The notes below the pieces were generated by a model that was given only the letters and a program-made list of their open reading frames with translations, had not been told where the DNA came from and did no database searches. A DNA stretch of 22,903 nt from a virus, in IMG/VR virus record IMGVR_UViG_3300042564_002082, positions 1-22,903 of that record; one strand, 5' to 3'. A program made the translations under genes and the position numbers. Numbering within the stretch: position 1 is the first letter of the stretch; each line of letters starts with the position of its first letter. This document shows, piece after piece, positions 1-5,196 of the stretch.

Positions 1-397
1 GAATTATTTTTAAGTATAGAACTTTCATCTAAAACAACACCAATATAATTAGAACAATCTACATTTGAAAGTTGATCGTAATTTAAAACATCAATATTTT
101 TATTATCAATTACAAATTTACTAAACTCTTTTTTTGTTTGTTCAACAACGGCAAGTGAAGTAAGTACTAAAACATTTCCTTTCGTTTCGTTAACTACTTG
201 TTTTGCCCATTCTAATTGCATTAGTGTTTTACCTAAACCACAATCAAAGAATAAAGCAAATCTACCTTTGTTTAAAGCTGTTTTTACAGCATATTTTTGA
301 AAATCAAATAAGTTATTATTCAATTTACTTTCATCAATATCAAAACCACTTGATACAAATGTTTTCTTTTTTGTTTCTAAAAAATCTTTGTAATCCA
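1..397 (-). CDS. DEAD/SNF2-like helicase, N-terminal part (cut by window edge)
   Basis: The first 132 codons are visible, from ATG at 397 to the left edge. The protein shows a Q-motif-like LFDFQKYAV (about residues 30-38), a Walker A CGLGKT (53-58), a motif Ia-like VLVLTSLAVVEQ (76-87) and a Walker B variant VVLDESS (121-127). This is the order of superfamily 2 SNF2-like helicases that are common in the replication or early modules of tailed phages. DES in place of DEAD/DEAH is usual for that subgroup. It is the first gene after the control region and is preceded by a structured leader (417-507). It probably opens the non-structural module extending left of the window. The helicase fold is well supported; its exact role (replication, recombination or restriction defence) cannot be read from this fragment. 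Confidence 0.88.
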
Positions 398-416
398 TAA
401 TTAAATATGTTAAATT

Positions 417-466
417 AAAAAGCCCCATCAAAGTGTAGAGGTCGGATGTCTACAAATTGATAGGGC
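417..466 (-). terminator. intrinsic terminator/attenuator before the helicase
   Basis: Hairpin GCCCTATCAA/TTGATGGGGC (466-457 with 431-422), an inner helix GTAGA/TCTAC (453-449 with 439-435) and a 9-nt loop CATCCGACC, followed by five U (421-417). It lies between the candidate promoter at 538-568 and the helicase start at 397, so it would act as an attenuator. The loop CCGACC is complementary to GGTCGG in the upstream arm at 498-493. Confidence 0.65.
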
Positions 467-507
467 AATGTCTTTACGTGTTACTATGGTTTCCGACCTA
501 ACACTTT
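417..507 (-). promoter_or_regulatory. structured leader RNA: predicted pseudoknot/antiterminator of the helicase gene
   Basis: Four arms occur 5' to 3' on the minus strand in the order A (507-492), B (466-457), A' (446-430), B' (431-422). Arm A (AAAGTGTTAGGTCGGA) pairs with A' through 7 bp plus 8 bp separated by a 1x2 internal loop. Arm B (GCCCTATCAA) pairs with B' (TTGATGGGGC) over 10 bp with one G-U pair. The order A-B-A'-B' with A' abutting B' is that of an H-type pseudoknot, or of mutually exclusive antiterminator and terminator folds. The structure ends 20 nt before the helicase start. I tested the sequence by eye against ZTP, preQ1, fluoride and SAM-II patterns and found no match. Pairing is read directly; regulation is inferred. 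Confidence 0.6.
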
Positions 508-517
508 GCGAATATAG

Positions 518-533
518 TAATTAAATTTAATTA
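518..533. repeat. 16-bp perfect A/T palindrome, possible operator
   Basis: TAATTAAATTTAATTA is its own reverse complement and lies just downstream of the -7 element at 538-545, about where transcription would start. It could be an operator, but a palindrome made only of A and T is not rare in sequence this AT-rich. Confidence 0.3.
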
Positions 534-537
534 AATA

Positions 538-568
538 CAAATATATTGTAATTTATAATCATTCTAAA
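538..568 (-). promoter_or_regulatory. candidate Bacteroidota promoter for the helicase operon
   Basis: On the minus strand TATATTTG (545-538) matches the -7 consensus TAnnTTTG exactly. TTTA (568-565), 19 nt upstream, matches three of four bases of the -33 element TTTG. Start of transcription would be near 530, giving a leader of about 130 nt that contains the predicted pseudoknot and attenuator. Confidence 0.5.
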
Positions 569-596
569 TAAGGTGCATAATTCACGATGTGTACTT

Positions 597-619
597 AATG
601 TGTTGCGCAATGTGTTGCG
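597..619. repeat. tandem 11-bp direct repeat
   Basis: AATGTGTTGCG occurs at 597-607 and again at 609-619, with a 12-bp period, and a partial relative ATGTGTAC lies just before (587-594). It is one of few GC-containing patches in an A/T-rich stretch. Tandem boxes about one helical turn apart suit cooperative protein binding, as at operators or short iterons. No binding protein is identifiable. Confidence 0.45.
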
Positions 620-636
620 TGTAAAAGTCTATTAGT

Positions 637-667
637 CAATATATTATACTCAATAGTACGAATCAAA
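637..667 (-). promoter_or_regulatory. promoter-like repeat, copy 2
   Basis: On the minus strand TTTGATTCGTACT (667-655) is followed by TATATTG (643-637), 20 nt after TTTG. The 13-mer is identical to that at 850-838. The element resembles the Bacteroidota TTTG-N19-21-TAnnTTTG promoter with an imperfect -7 part. It could be a phage promoter or the binding site of a regulator. Confidence 0.4.
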
Positions 668-818
668 CACATTTTTTAGCTATTTTTTTTAAAAAAGGGG
701 AAATAAAAAATAAATATTTTGTATAAATAAATAATATAAAATAGGGTGAATATATTATACAATAGATATTTTTTTGAAAAAGCGTACTATTTTATGTTAA
801 CTCTTTGATAATTATAAA

Positions 819-850
819 ATTATATAGTACTCTTTTAAGTACGAATCAAA
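819..850 (-). promoter_or_regulatory. promoter-like repeat, copy 1
   Basis: TTTGATTCGTACT (850-838) is followed, 20 nt after TTTG, by TATATAAT (826-819). The copy begins inside the U-tract of the glucosaminidase terminator. The following GAGTA..ATATA pattern is also shared with the copy at 637-667, so about 30 bp is imperfectly duplicated. Confidence 0.35.
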
Positions 851-877
851 AAAAAAACCGACTTGTTAGGTCGGTTT
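848..877 (-). terminator. intrinsic terminator of the small-gene/glucosaminidase operon
   Basis: AAACCGAC (877-870) pairs with GTCGGTTT (862-855) around the loop CTAACAA, followed by a run of ten T (857-848) that includes the end of the stem. It lies immediately after the TGA of the glucosaminidase gene at 881. Confidence 0.85.
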
Positions 878-880
878 GCA

Positions 881-1246
881 TCAAAACTTTTTTAACATTT
901 GAATATAGCCTTCATCTTCTGCGTATCCTATTTTTTGCAAGAACACATAATAATCGCCTTTAACGTATCTTTTGGCTTGCCAGGTCTTGTAATACTCTAC
1001 GCAAGCGTCAACGCTCTTAAAACGCATTAAACGACCCTTATATATGAATCCAAACGCATTGTTATATTCGGTAAACGCTCTACTAACTCCATTACCTGTT
1101 TCAAGGCGGTATTGTGCGTAAACAATTTCAGGATGTTTTATCCCCTTGTCCTTGATTTGCTGTAAAGTCAATTGAGCGCCACAGATACTGCTCATCAGCA
1201 GAAAGCTCGTCATAAGTAGGGGCTTGATAAATGTAATTTTCTTCAT
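881..1246 (-). CDS. exported glucosaminidase-type lysin
   Basis: The 121-aa protein starts with a signal peptide: KK, a hydrophobic core at about residues 5-20, then ICGAQ with likely cleavage before Q25. The mature part reads as a compact glucosaminidase-family (GH73-like) domain. It has YAQYRLETGNG (43-53) with candidate catalytic Glu49, YNNAFGFIYKG (61-71), a Tyr/Trp-rich stretch and a closing FLQKIGYAEDEGYIQML (102-118). Such short versions occur in Bacteroidota phages and cut the N-acetylglucosamine side of the glycan. Export suggests action in the periplasm independent of the holin. It is the last gene of its operon. It overlaps the preceding helix-turn-helix gene by 119 nt, unusually long here, so part of its signal peptide is dual-coded. 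An internal start at Met12 or Met18 is possible but would damage the signal peptide. Confidence 0.82.
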   Translation of the reverse strand: MKKITFIKPLLMTSFLLMSSICGAQLTLQQIKDKGIKHPEIVYAQYRLETGNGVSRAFTEYNNAFGFIYKGRLMRFKSVDACVEYYKTWQAKRYVKGDYYVFLQKIGYAEDEGYIQMLKKF

Positions 1247-1436
1247 AATATGCTTCGTTTTTATGCCCGAAATATAGGCTTGTTATATACTTTTTTCCTT
1301 CCCATGTTGCGATTGCGTGTCCAACGGTCGCAATGGGTACGTTTAAATGTTTAGCGATGTCTAACTGAATCCATCCCGCTTCGAGCATGTTACGTACACG
1401 CTCGTAAATGTAATCATAGTTCGAAGGGTTTCTCAC
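1128..1436 (-). CDS. helix-turn-helix protein
   Basis: This is a 102-aa protein with a probable GTG start at 1436, overlapping the previous gene by 23 nt. Residues 17-45 (MLEAGWIQLDIAKHLNVPIATVGHAI) have the spacing of a helix-turn-helix, with AKHLNVP at the turn and a recognition helix ATVGHAIATW. The C-terminal part is acidic and rich in Tyr. The last 39 codons overlap the start of the glucosaminidase gene in another frame. It may bind DNA, perhaps the repeats in the downstream control region, but no target is shown. The next in-frame ATG (Met17) would still keep the motif. Confidence 0.65.
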   Translation of the reverse strand: MRNPSNYDYIYERVRNMLEAGWIQLDIAKHLNVPIATVGHAIATWEGKKYITSLYFGHKNEAYYEENYIYQAPTYDELSADEQYLWRSIDFTANQGQGDKTS

Positions 1437-1743
1437 AATAGCAATTTATTAAAATGTTTTGAAATGGTGCGTCTTGGTCGTAATCTGTAACCATGTACTC
1501 ACCAGACCCACCACATGTGATACATTTGTTTATTTCTGCAAACTCATCAAACTGTTCTAATTCCATCGTTGTACAGATGCGGTCTCCTATTTCATCATAC
1601 ACTAAACCGTCTTGTATATATAAACGCTCTCTAAAGTCTTCAAATGATGCGTATACACTATCAGCATCAAGGCTTACAAATTCCACGTCTGAAGGCATAA
1701 TTAACGTGTCTACTTTGAATATTTTTTTAATTAACTTCTTCAT
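1414..1743 (-). CDS. small protein with zinc-ribbon-like cysteines
   Basis: The 109-aa acidic protein begins MKKLIKKIFK and ends with CITCGGSG (about residues 74-81), then CYC at 101-103. CxxCGGSG resembles half of a DnaJ-type or tRNA-modification-type zinc ribbon, with the second cysteine pair replaced by CxC. I do not recognise the family. It overlaps the membrane-protein gene upstream by 17 nt and the helix-turn-helix gene downstream by 23 nt. Metal binding is likely; the function is unknown. Confidence 0.68.
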   Translation of the reverse strand: MKKLIKKIFKVDTLIMPSDVEFVSLDADSVYASFEDFRERLYIQDGLVYDEIGDRICTTMELEQFDEFAEINKCITCGGSGEYMVTDYDQDAPFQNILINCYCEKPFEL

Positions 1744-1879
1744 AACTTCTACCTATTAAATAACAACCTAATAACCCAAATCCAATCCATATTGCTGTGG
1801 ATGTATTCCAGTAGCGATTAACAAATGCTACAATTATAATGCAAATCAATGCGTATAATAAAGTTCTAGCGTGCTTCAT
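1727..1879 (-). CDS. small two-helix membrane protein
   Basis: A 50-aa protein with ATG at 1879 and TAA at 1727. Two hydrophobic segments (about residues 7-20 and 29-43) are separated by a short polar turn NRYWNTST, with basic residues before the first segment. Its gene overlaps both neighbours by 14 and 17 nt. Size and topology would suit a holin, antiholin or other small membrane protein, and its operon also encodes an exported lysin. No family signature is visible. Confidence 0.55.
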   Translation of the reverse strand: MKHARTLLYALICIIIVAFVNRYWNTSTAIWIGFGLLGCYLIGRSYEEVN

Positions 1880-2039
1880 GACCCATAATTTTTAAGATGA
1901 ATAAATAATTTTCTCCGACAACTTTTTGAGTTTCGGTTACTAGCGCCTTTGAATAAGGAATTTTGTCGAATCTATTACCATAACCTAAAATCTCTCTGAT
2001 TTCGGTAATTTGGCTTTCAATTAATTCTGCTGTTTTCAT
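1866..2039 (-). CDS. hypothetical protein, 57 aa
   Basis: Begins with ATG at 2039 in an ATGA overlap with the previous gene and ends in TAG at 1866. The sequence MKTAELIESQITEIREILG... is mostly charged and probably helical. No motif is recognised. Support comes from coupling to its neighbours and a protein-like composition. Confidence 0.55.
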   Translation of the reverse strand: MKTAELIESQITEIREILGYGNRFDKIPYSKALVTETQKVVGENYLFILKIMGHEAR

Positions 2040-2239
2040 TTTATCTCGTTGTTTACTTCTTTTAATAATTCTACTGTTTTTCTGCTTCCAATTATCTCTG
2101 ATACTTTACCAATAAATAACTGATGTTTTAACTTTTCTTTTTTCTCAATTTCTTTGGCTTGTTCAATATATTCAGACATTAAATGATAACCTCTATCTTT
2201 ACAGATTTGTTCTAAAAATTCTACTGCTGATTTTCTCAT
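2036..2239 (-). CDS. hypothetical protein, 67 aa
   Basis: The start chosen is the ATG at 2239, which overlaps the previous stop as TAATG; an in-frame ATG at 2275 would extend it by 12 residues into the previous gene. The protein begins MRKSAVEFLEQICKDRGYHL and is rich in Lys and Glu, so it is probably helical. The N-terminal pattern is sometimes seen in small phage or host-derived helical proteins, but I can assign no function. Confidence 0.55.
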   Translation of the reverse strand: MRKSAVEFLEQICKDRGYHLMSEYIEQAKEIEKKEKLKHQLFIGKVSEIIGSRKTVELLKEVNNEIK

Positions 2240-2457
2240 TATCTTAATAATGTTTTTAAATTCATTTCTATACACAAACTAAAATATTTTTCAATAAGAT
2301 TCTTATAAGATGAAAAAGTAAGAGTTTTACATCCTTGTAAGTGAGTATTAATATAAATATAATACTTTCTTCTTTTTTTATCTTCTTTCATACCTACCAT
2401 CTCTGTGAATCCGTTAACTTCAGTGTAACAATATTCTGTAAATTCTAAATTTTCCAT
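2239..2457 (-). CDS. hypothetical protein, 72 aa
   Basis: The ATG at 2457 is preferred because it forms TAATG with the upstream stop. A TTG at 2466 would add three residues. The sequence begins MENLEFTEYCYTEVNGFTEM and contains a strand-rich middle KKRRKYYIYINTHLQGCKTL. No known domain is recognised. It is the second gene of the operon driven by the promoter at 2643-2673. Confidence 0.55.
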   Translation of the reverse strand: MENLEFTEYCYTEVNGFTEMVGMKEDKKRRKYYIYINTHLQGCKTLTFSSYKNLIEKYFSLCIEMNLKTLLR

Positions 2458-2618
2458 TATCTGCAAAGTATTAAATAATTAGCTGAAACCTCCAAGTAAT
2501 CTTGGTAATATTGTTGTCTTTCTTCTTTTGATAAATTTTTATCATTCATACATTCAAATAAAGCGTCCATTACTTTTTTTGATTTGTCTTTTGCGATGTT
2601 GTTTACTACTACTTTCAT
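2457..2618 (-). CDS. hypothetical protein, 53 aa; first gene of its operon
   Basis: ATG at 2618 and TAA at 2457, beginning MKVVVNNIAKDKSKKVMDAL and ending ...NYLILCR. It is charged and helical in appearance, with two cysteines. The start lies about 20 nt after the expected transcription start of the consensus promoter at 2643-2673. The function is unknown. Confidence 0.58.
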   Translation of the reverse strand: MKVVVNNIAKDKSKKVMDALFECMNDKNLSKEERQQYYQDYLEVSANYLILCR

Positions 2619-2642
2619 GTGTTTATGTTTTTAATTATGTTA

Positions 2643-2673
2643 CAAATTTAAACATTTATTATTAATACGCAAA
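2643..2673 (-). promoter_or_regulatory. consensus Bacteroidota promoter
   Basis: TTTG (2673-2670), 19 nt, TAAATTTG (2650-2643): an exact match to the TTTG-N19-TAnnTTTG consensus of the primary sigma factor of Bacteroidota. It lies between the lysis-module terminator and the first codon of the small-gene operon. The start of transcription should be near 2636, leaving a leader of about 20 nt. Confidence 0.85.
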
Positions 2674-2682
2674 CTTTTAAGC

Positions 2683-2712
2683 AAAAAAAAAGCGATTTAT
2701 TTCTAAACCGCT
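2683..2712 (-). terminator. intrinsic terminator of the late/lysis operon
   Basis: AGCGGTTTA (2712-2704), a GAAA tetraloop and TAAATCGCT (2699-2691) form a 9-bp stem with one G-U pair, followed by a nine-T run (2691-2683) that begins at the last stem base. It lies 21 bp after the stop codon of the lysin candidate. Confidence 0.9.
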
Positions 2713-2733
2713 CCAAAACACATTGTAAATATA

Positions 2734-3321
2734 CTAAAATTCCTCCAATAAACAGTACGTTATTCTATTTTGATTTTTAATCATGTTAATGATCATGCTG
2801 TATTGCTCTACATTATTACACACTTGGCACCCTGCTGAATAACCACCAATGTTTTCACCTATTTTTTTTACGGATAAATCATTTGAAATGCTATGGAAGT
2901 TTATCCCGTAACCACTGCCTTTAATAGGTATTCCGATTTCCTCACTTTTACCATCCCTATCTCCGTCACGGTATACAATAAAAGTACCCACCTGTCTTAA
3001 TGCTGGTTGTTTCCCTTGATGTAAACCATACGCCCAAACATCGTAATACCATTCGTTAGACTTAACAACCGCAGCACCTACCTTATTATACTTCAAATAT
3101 CCACCTTGTAATATTGGTGTGCCGGGGTTAGTCGTGCCTGTAACAACCTTGACAAATTGTTCACCATTGAATAAGTAGAACTTGTCGTCGTACTTGTTTG
3201 GTGCATCCTCATTTGACCTAACTCCTACTATCCAATAACCAACAGGAATAGTTTTGAATGACTTTAACTCTTCTACTCTATCGAGTAGTTGGTCTGTTGT
3301 GTAATTTCTAACGTTGCTCAT
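2734..3321 (-). CDS. lysin candidate with L,D-transpeptidase-like SxGC motif
   Basis: A 195-aa protein with no signal peptide. An N-terminal helix (residues 8-21) is followed by a compact domain containing GTFIVYRDGDRDG (112-124), GYGINFHS (137-144) and GGYSAGCQVCNN (159-170). A His (H143) followed about 20 residues later by SxGC (S162-A-G-C165) is the active-site layout of YkuD-type L,D-transpeptidases. Phage proteins with a similar xSAGCQ motif occur in Bacteroidota phages. It follows the holin-like gene with a 14-nt overlap and is the last gene before a strong terminator, the usual place for an endolysin. The catalytic assignment rests on the motif and position; it could instead be a cell-wall-binding or tail-tip protein. 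Confidence 0.6.
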   Translation of the reverse strand: MSNVRNYTTDQLLDRVEELKSFKTIPVGYWIVGVRSNEDAPNKYDDKFYLFNGEQFVKVVTGTTNPGTPILQGGYLKYNKVGAAVVKSNEWYYDVWAYGLHQGKQPALRQVGTFIVYRDGDRDGKSEEIGIPIKGSGYGINFHSISNDLSVKKIGENIGGYSAGCQVCNNVEQYSMIINMIKNQNRITYCLLEEF

Positions 3322-3514
3322 CGACTGTTAATTGAGATAATACTCCTGCTACTGAACCAACCGCAACCATATAAGGCGCAATTGCTAAACCAAAAGGCGG
3401 TGCGATTAAAACCGCTCCTAAACCTCCGATTACTATTCCTACTGATTGCACTTTTTTCCAAAAGTTGGGTGTCGGTGCGTTCCATCTATTTTTTAATAAC
3501 TTCAAAACTTCCAT
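3308..3514 (-). CDS. holin-like small membrane protein
   Basis: The 68-aa protein has a basic N-terminus with the NAPTPNFWKKVQ segment (12-23) and two Gly/Ala-rich hydrophobic stretches (about 24-38 and 42-60) joined by APP, then a short polar tail. Small two-helix proteins with this NAPTP..FW-K start are found next to lysis genes in Bacteroidota phages. It immediately precedes the lysin candidate, which supports a pore-forming role. It could also be an unrelated small membrane protein. Confidence 0.65.
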   Translation of the reverse strand: MEVLKLLKNRWNAPTPNFWKKVQSVGIVIGGLGAVLIAPPFGLAIAPYMVAVGSVAGVLSQLTVDEQR

Positions 3515-3608
3515 CTGTATATTTTATCATGTAATTACTTGAGTCGCTCCAAACCGTTTGAACGACCTTATTGTTGATTACTTGCCCCTCGTAGAACTTA
3601 CGTTTCAT
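3486..3608 (-). CDS. hypothetical protein, 40 aa
   Basis: The start at ATG 3608 is chosen over an upstream in-frame start at 3683 because it makes an ATGA overlap with the previous stop at 3605. The protein MKRKFYEGQVINNKVVQTVW...SFEVIKK is strand-rich, and the GQVINNKVV..W and MIKYTDGSFEVI patterns suggest a small SH3-like or Tudor-like barrel. The function is unknown. Confidence 0.55.
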   Translation of the reverse strand: MKRKFYEGQVINNKVVQTVWSDSSNYMIKYTDGSFEVIKK

Positions 3609-3814
3609 ATAGGAAATTCTGTTATTATGGGATTGTAGTCTATTTCGGGTAAATTCCAACCAAATAGTATATCCGTTGTGCAATTAAAATATTCCTCATT
3701 TGAAATAAACCATACACCGTTAACATCCAATGTTGGGTTAAAAAATTGAACACCGTCATAACTTTGACCTACTAAAGTGTTTTTTTGTTCTGTTGTTAAT
3801 TGTCTTACTTTCAT
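3605..3814 (-). CDS. hypothetical protein, 69 aa
   Basis: Begins with ATG at 3814 in a TAATG overlap with the preceding appendage gene. The sequence MKVRQLTTEQKNTLVGQSYD is followed by VQFFNPTLDVNGVWFISNEE and ends acidic. Proteins of this type often follow fibre genes in Bacteroidota phages. It may be an appendage accessory or chaperone, but that is only suggested by position. Confidence 0.55.
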   Translation of the reverse strand: MKVRQLTTEQKNTLVGQSYDGVQFFNPTLDVNGVWFISNEEYFNCTTDILFGWNLPEIDYNPIITEFPI

Positions 3815-4626
3815 TATACGTTACGAGATAAAGTTGTTTGAAATGATTGTACCGCTGAGTAGAAGTTAGCTGCCTCTGTGTCTGTTAAACCATCACCGAT
3901 TGATGCAAATGCTGTTTCCTTATCGTCAAAATTTTGTGGCGAAGATGAATCACTTCTTGCGCCTATAAATATGGAATAGGAGTTAGCAATTGCAATAATT
4001 GTAGTTGTATTAGTAGCAATGAGTGAGGAATTTTTATATGCTTTAATAGAATTATTTGACGCTCTACTTACAACATAATATCCAGTAGTATTAGTATTCG
4101 AATACTGTGCAAATGCAGTATTAGAATCAATTATCCCATAAAAATTTTCATCTGTAAATCGTAAAAACATCTGATGTGATGTTGTAAAACTAGGATTAGT
4201 CGAACCCATTGAAGCCCTATTAGCTCCTGCGGTATTACTCCTTGAGTAAAAACTTAAATGACAGTTATTTTGTGTTAAATTGCTTTGTGGTGTTAAATAA
4301 GTATCAGCATACCCTGTTGTACCATTAGGTAATGCTCCTGTATTTGAATGTGTCCATCCACCGTTAAATACTAATCTATAAGCAGCATCTAAATCACGCG
4401 GGTCTTTCAAATTCCATTTGTGACTTGATGCAGTGCCTCCAACAAATGGATAAAGTGCTTTCATTTTAGACCAAATGTTGTAAGTTTTCAAATCAGTTAC
4501 AAGCGAGTTTATCGCTGTTTTTTGGGTATTGTCTGTAATTGCAGAGGCTGTTATGAATGAAAGTGCATCCGCGTCAAACGAAACGCCACCACTACTACTT
4601 ACTATTCCGTGACTTGCTAATATCAT
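3814..4626 (-). CDS. surface appendage/receptor-binding protein, LamG-like
   Basis: A 270-aa protein. An N-terminal helical segment (residues 18-58, DADALSFITASAI...IWSKMKALYPFVGG) leads into a region with HKWNLKDPRDLDAAYRLVF and GGWTHSN. A Ser/Thr/Asn-rich beta domain follows (about 100-250) with LSFYSRSN, FYGIID, IKAYKNSSL and SIFIGARSD, typical of concanavalin/LamG-like jelly rolls. It ends FASIGDGLTDTEAANFYSAVQ, a helical cap that I associate with this phage appendage family. Low-complexity beta-rich composition and position after the connector support an adsorption or virion-decoration role. It overlaps a possible 31-aa gene at its start. Confidence 0.65.
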   Translation of the reverse strand: MILASHGIVSSSGGVSFDADALSFITASAITDNTQKTAINSLVTDLKTYNIWSKMKALYPFVGGTASSHKWNLKDPRDLDAAYRLVFNGGWTHSNTGALPNGTTGYADTYLTPQSNLTQNNCHLSFYSRSNTAGANRASMGSTNPSFTTSHQMFLRFTDENFYGIIDSNTAFAQYSNTNTTGYYVVSRASNNSIKAYKNSSLIATNTTTIIAIANSYSIFIGARSDSSSPQNFDDKETAFASIGDGLTDTEAANFYSAVQSFQTTLSRNV

Positions 4627-4690
4627 TTAAGTATTGTTTTAGTTTAATTATATTTTCTTCTTTTGGTTTATATTCTTTTTTTTTCTTCAT
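4595..4690 (-). CDS. possible 31-aa basic peptide
   Basis: ATG at 4690 overlaps the connector stop as ATGA, and the frame runs to TAG at 4595. The peptide is MKKKKEYKPKEENIIKLKQY plus 11 residues. It would overlap the start of the next gene by 32 nt. Coupling and charged composition argue for it; very short length and the poly-A source of its lysines argue against. Confidence 0.35.
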   Translation of the reverse strand: MKKKKEYKPKEENIIKLKQYLNDISKSRNSK

Positions 4691-5187
4691 AAATACCAAT
4701 TTGTTAGATAGTTATTATGTTGTGGATATACATCGCCATTTTCGTTTGTTGTATACTCAGGAAACAAACTATTGTTTTTACAAATATAGTCTAAAAACCT
4801 TTGCGAGTAACTTTCTGCAATGCGTTTTTCTTTTTCAATTAAGTAGTCAACTTCCTCTTTCGATACAATTTCGCTATTCTCAGATTGGTGCTTATATATC
4901 CCTTTATTTGAAATTGTGTAAGCGCAAAAAGGCAAATATTCAACCATTGTAAAATGGATCAACATAGGCTTTAAATACGACCTTACAAGCGTTATGTAAT
5001 TACCTGCAAGCGCGTTGTTGGTAATATCTGTTTTAATCTTATCCAATAGTTTAGAACCTGTGTATTGTTGAATCCAAATGTTTTGAGCAACCAACACAAA
5101 TTGAATCACTTTATCAACGTCTGTATTTGCGTTTAAAGAAGTATATTCTTGTAAGTCTTTTTTTGATATTAATAGTGCTTCTGCCAT
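4687..5187 (-). CDS. head-tail connector/adaptor-like protein
   Basis: A 166-aa, mostly helical protein beginning MAEALLISKKDLQEYTSLNANTD, where the ISKKDLQEYTSLN..VD pattern resembles the first helices of phage adaptor (gp6-like, DNA-packaging) proteins. A middle section VLVAQNIWIQQYTGSKLLDKI and a late section with YLIEKEKRIAESYSQRFLDYI are also typical. It directly follows the portal gene (9-nt gap), where adaptors are often encoded. The C-terminus ends in an Asn/Tyr-rich tail. The role is inferred from pattern and position. Confidence 0.6.
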   Translation of the reverse strand: MAEALLISKKDLQEYTSLNANTDVDKVIQFVLVAQNIWIQQYTGSKLLDKIKTDITNNALAGNYITLVRSYLKPMLIHFTMVEYLPFCAYTISNKGIYKHQSENSEIVSKEEVDYLIEKEKRIAESYSQRFLDYICKNNSLFPEYTTNENGDVYPQHNNYLTNWYL

Positions 5188-5196
5188 GTCTTAAAA

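Larger units (their letters stand above)
398..880. other. gene-free AT-rich control region
   Basis: About 480 bp without a credible gene lie between the terminator of the glucosaminidase operon and the helicase start. The stretch holds a terminator, two copies of a 13-bp promoter-like repeat, several TAGTAC/GTACTA boxes (654-659, 784-789, 825-830), an 11-bp tandem repeat, a candidate Bacteroidota promoter, a 16-bp AT palindrome and a structured leader RNA. The part from about 670 to 840 is almost pure A/T. It could be a transcription control region, a replication origin or both; nothing seen settles this. Confidence 0.7.

Noticed and set aside
203-400. Plus-strand frame of 65 codons at the left edge
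   Set aside because: It lies opposite a helicase with clear motifs on the minus strand, and its Phe/Leu/Asn/His-rich translation is that of an antisense shadow. The same holds for all other plus-strand frames in the window.
417-507. CRISPR repeat or tracrRNA reading of the leader hairpins
   Set aside because: No second copy of the arms, no spacers and no cas-like genes are seen.
488-510. HDV-like ribozyme suggested by GGTCGG/CCGACC pairing in the leader
   Set aside because: Only the first helix looks similar; the required nested pseudoknots and the catalytic cytosine context are absent.
597-675. A 25-codon minus-strand frame beginning with ATG in the control region
   Set aside because: It runs through the promoter-like repeat and the tandem boxes, has no coupling to another gene and no protein-like composition.
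3486-3683. Longer 65-aa form of the 40-aa gene
   Set aside because: The extra 25 residues overlap the preceding gene by 79 nt, while the ATG at 3608 gives the ATGA coupling seen throughout the window.
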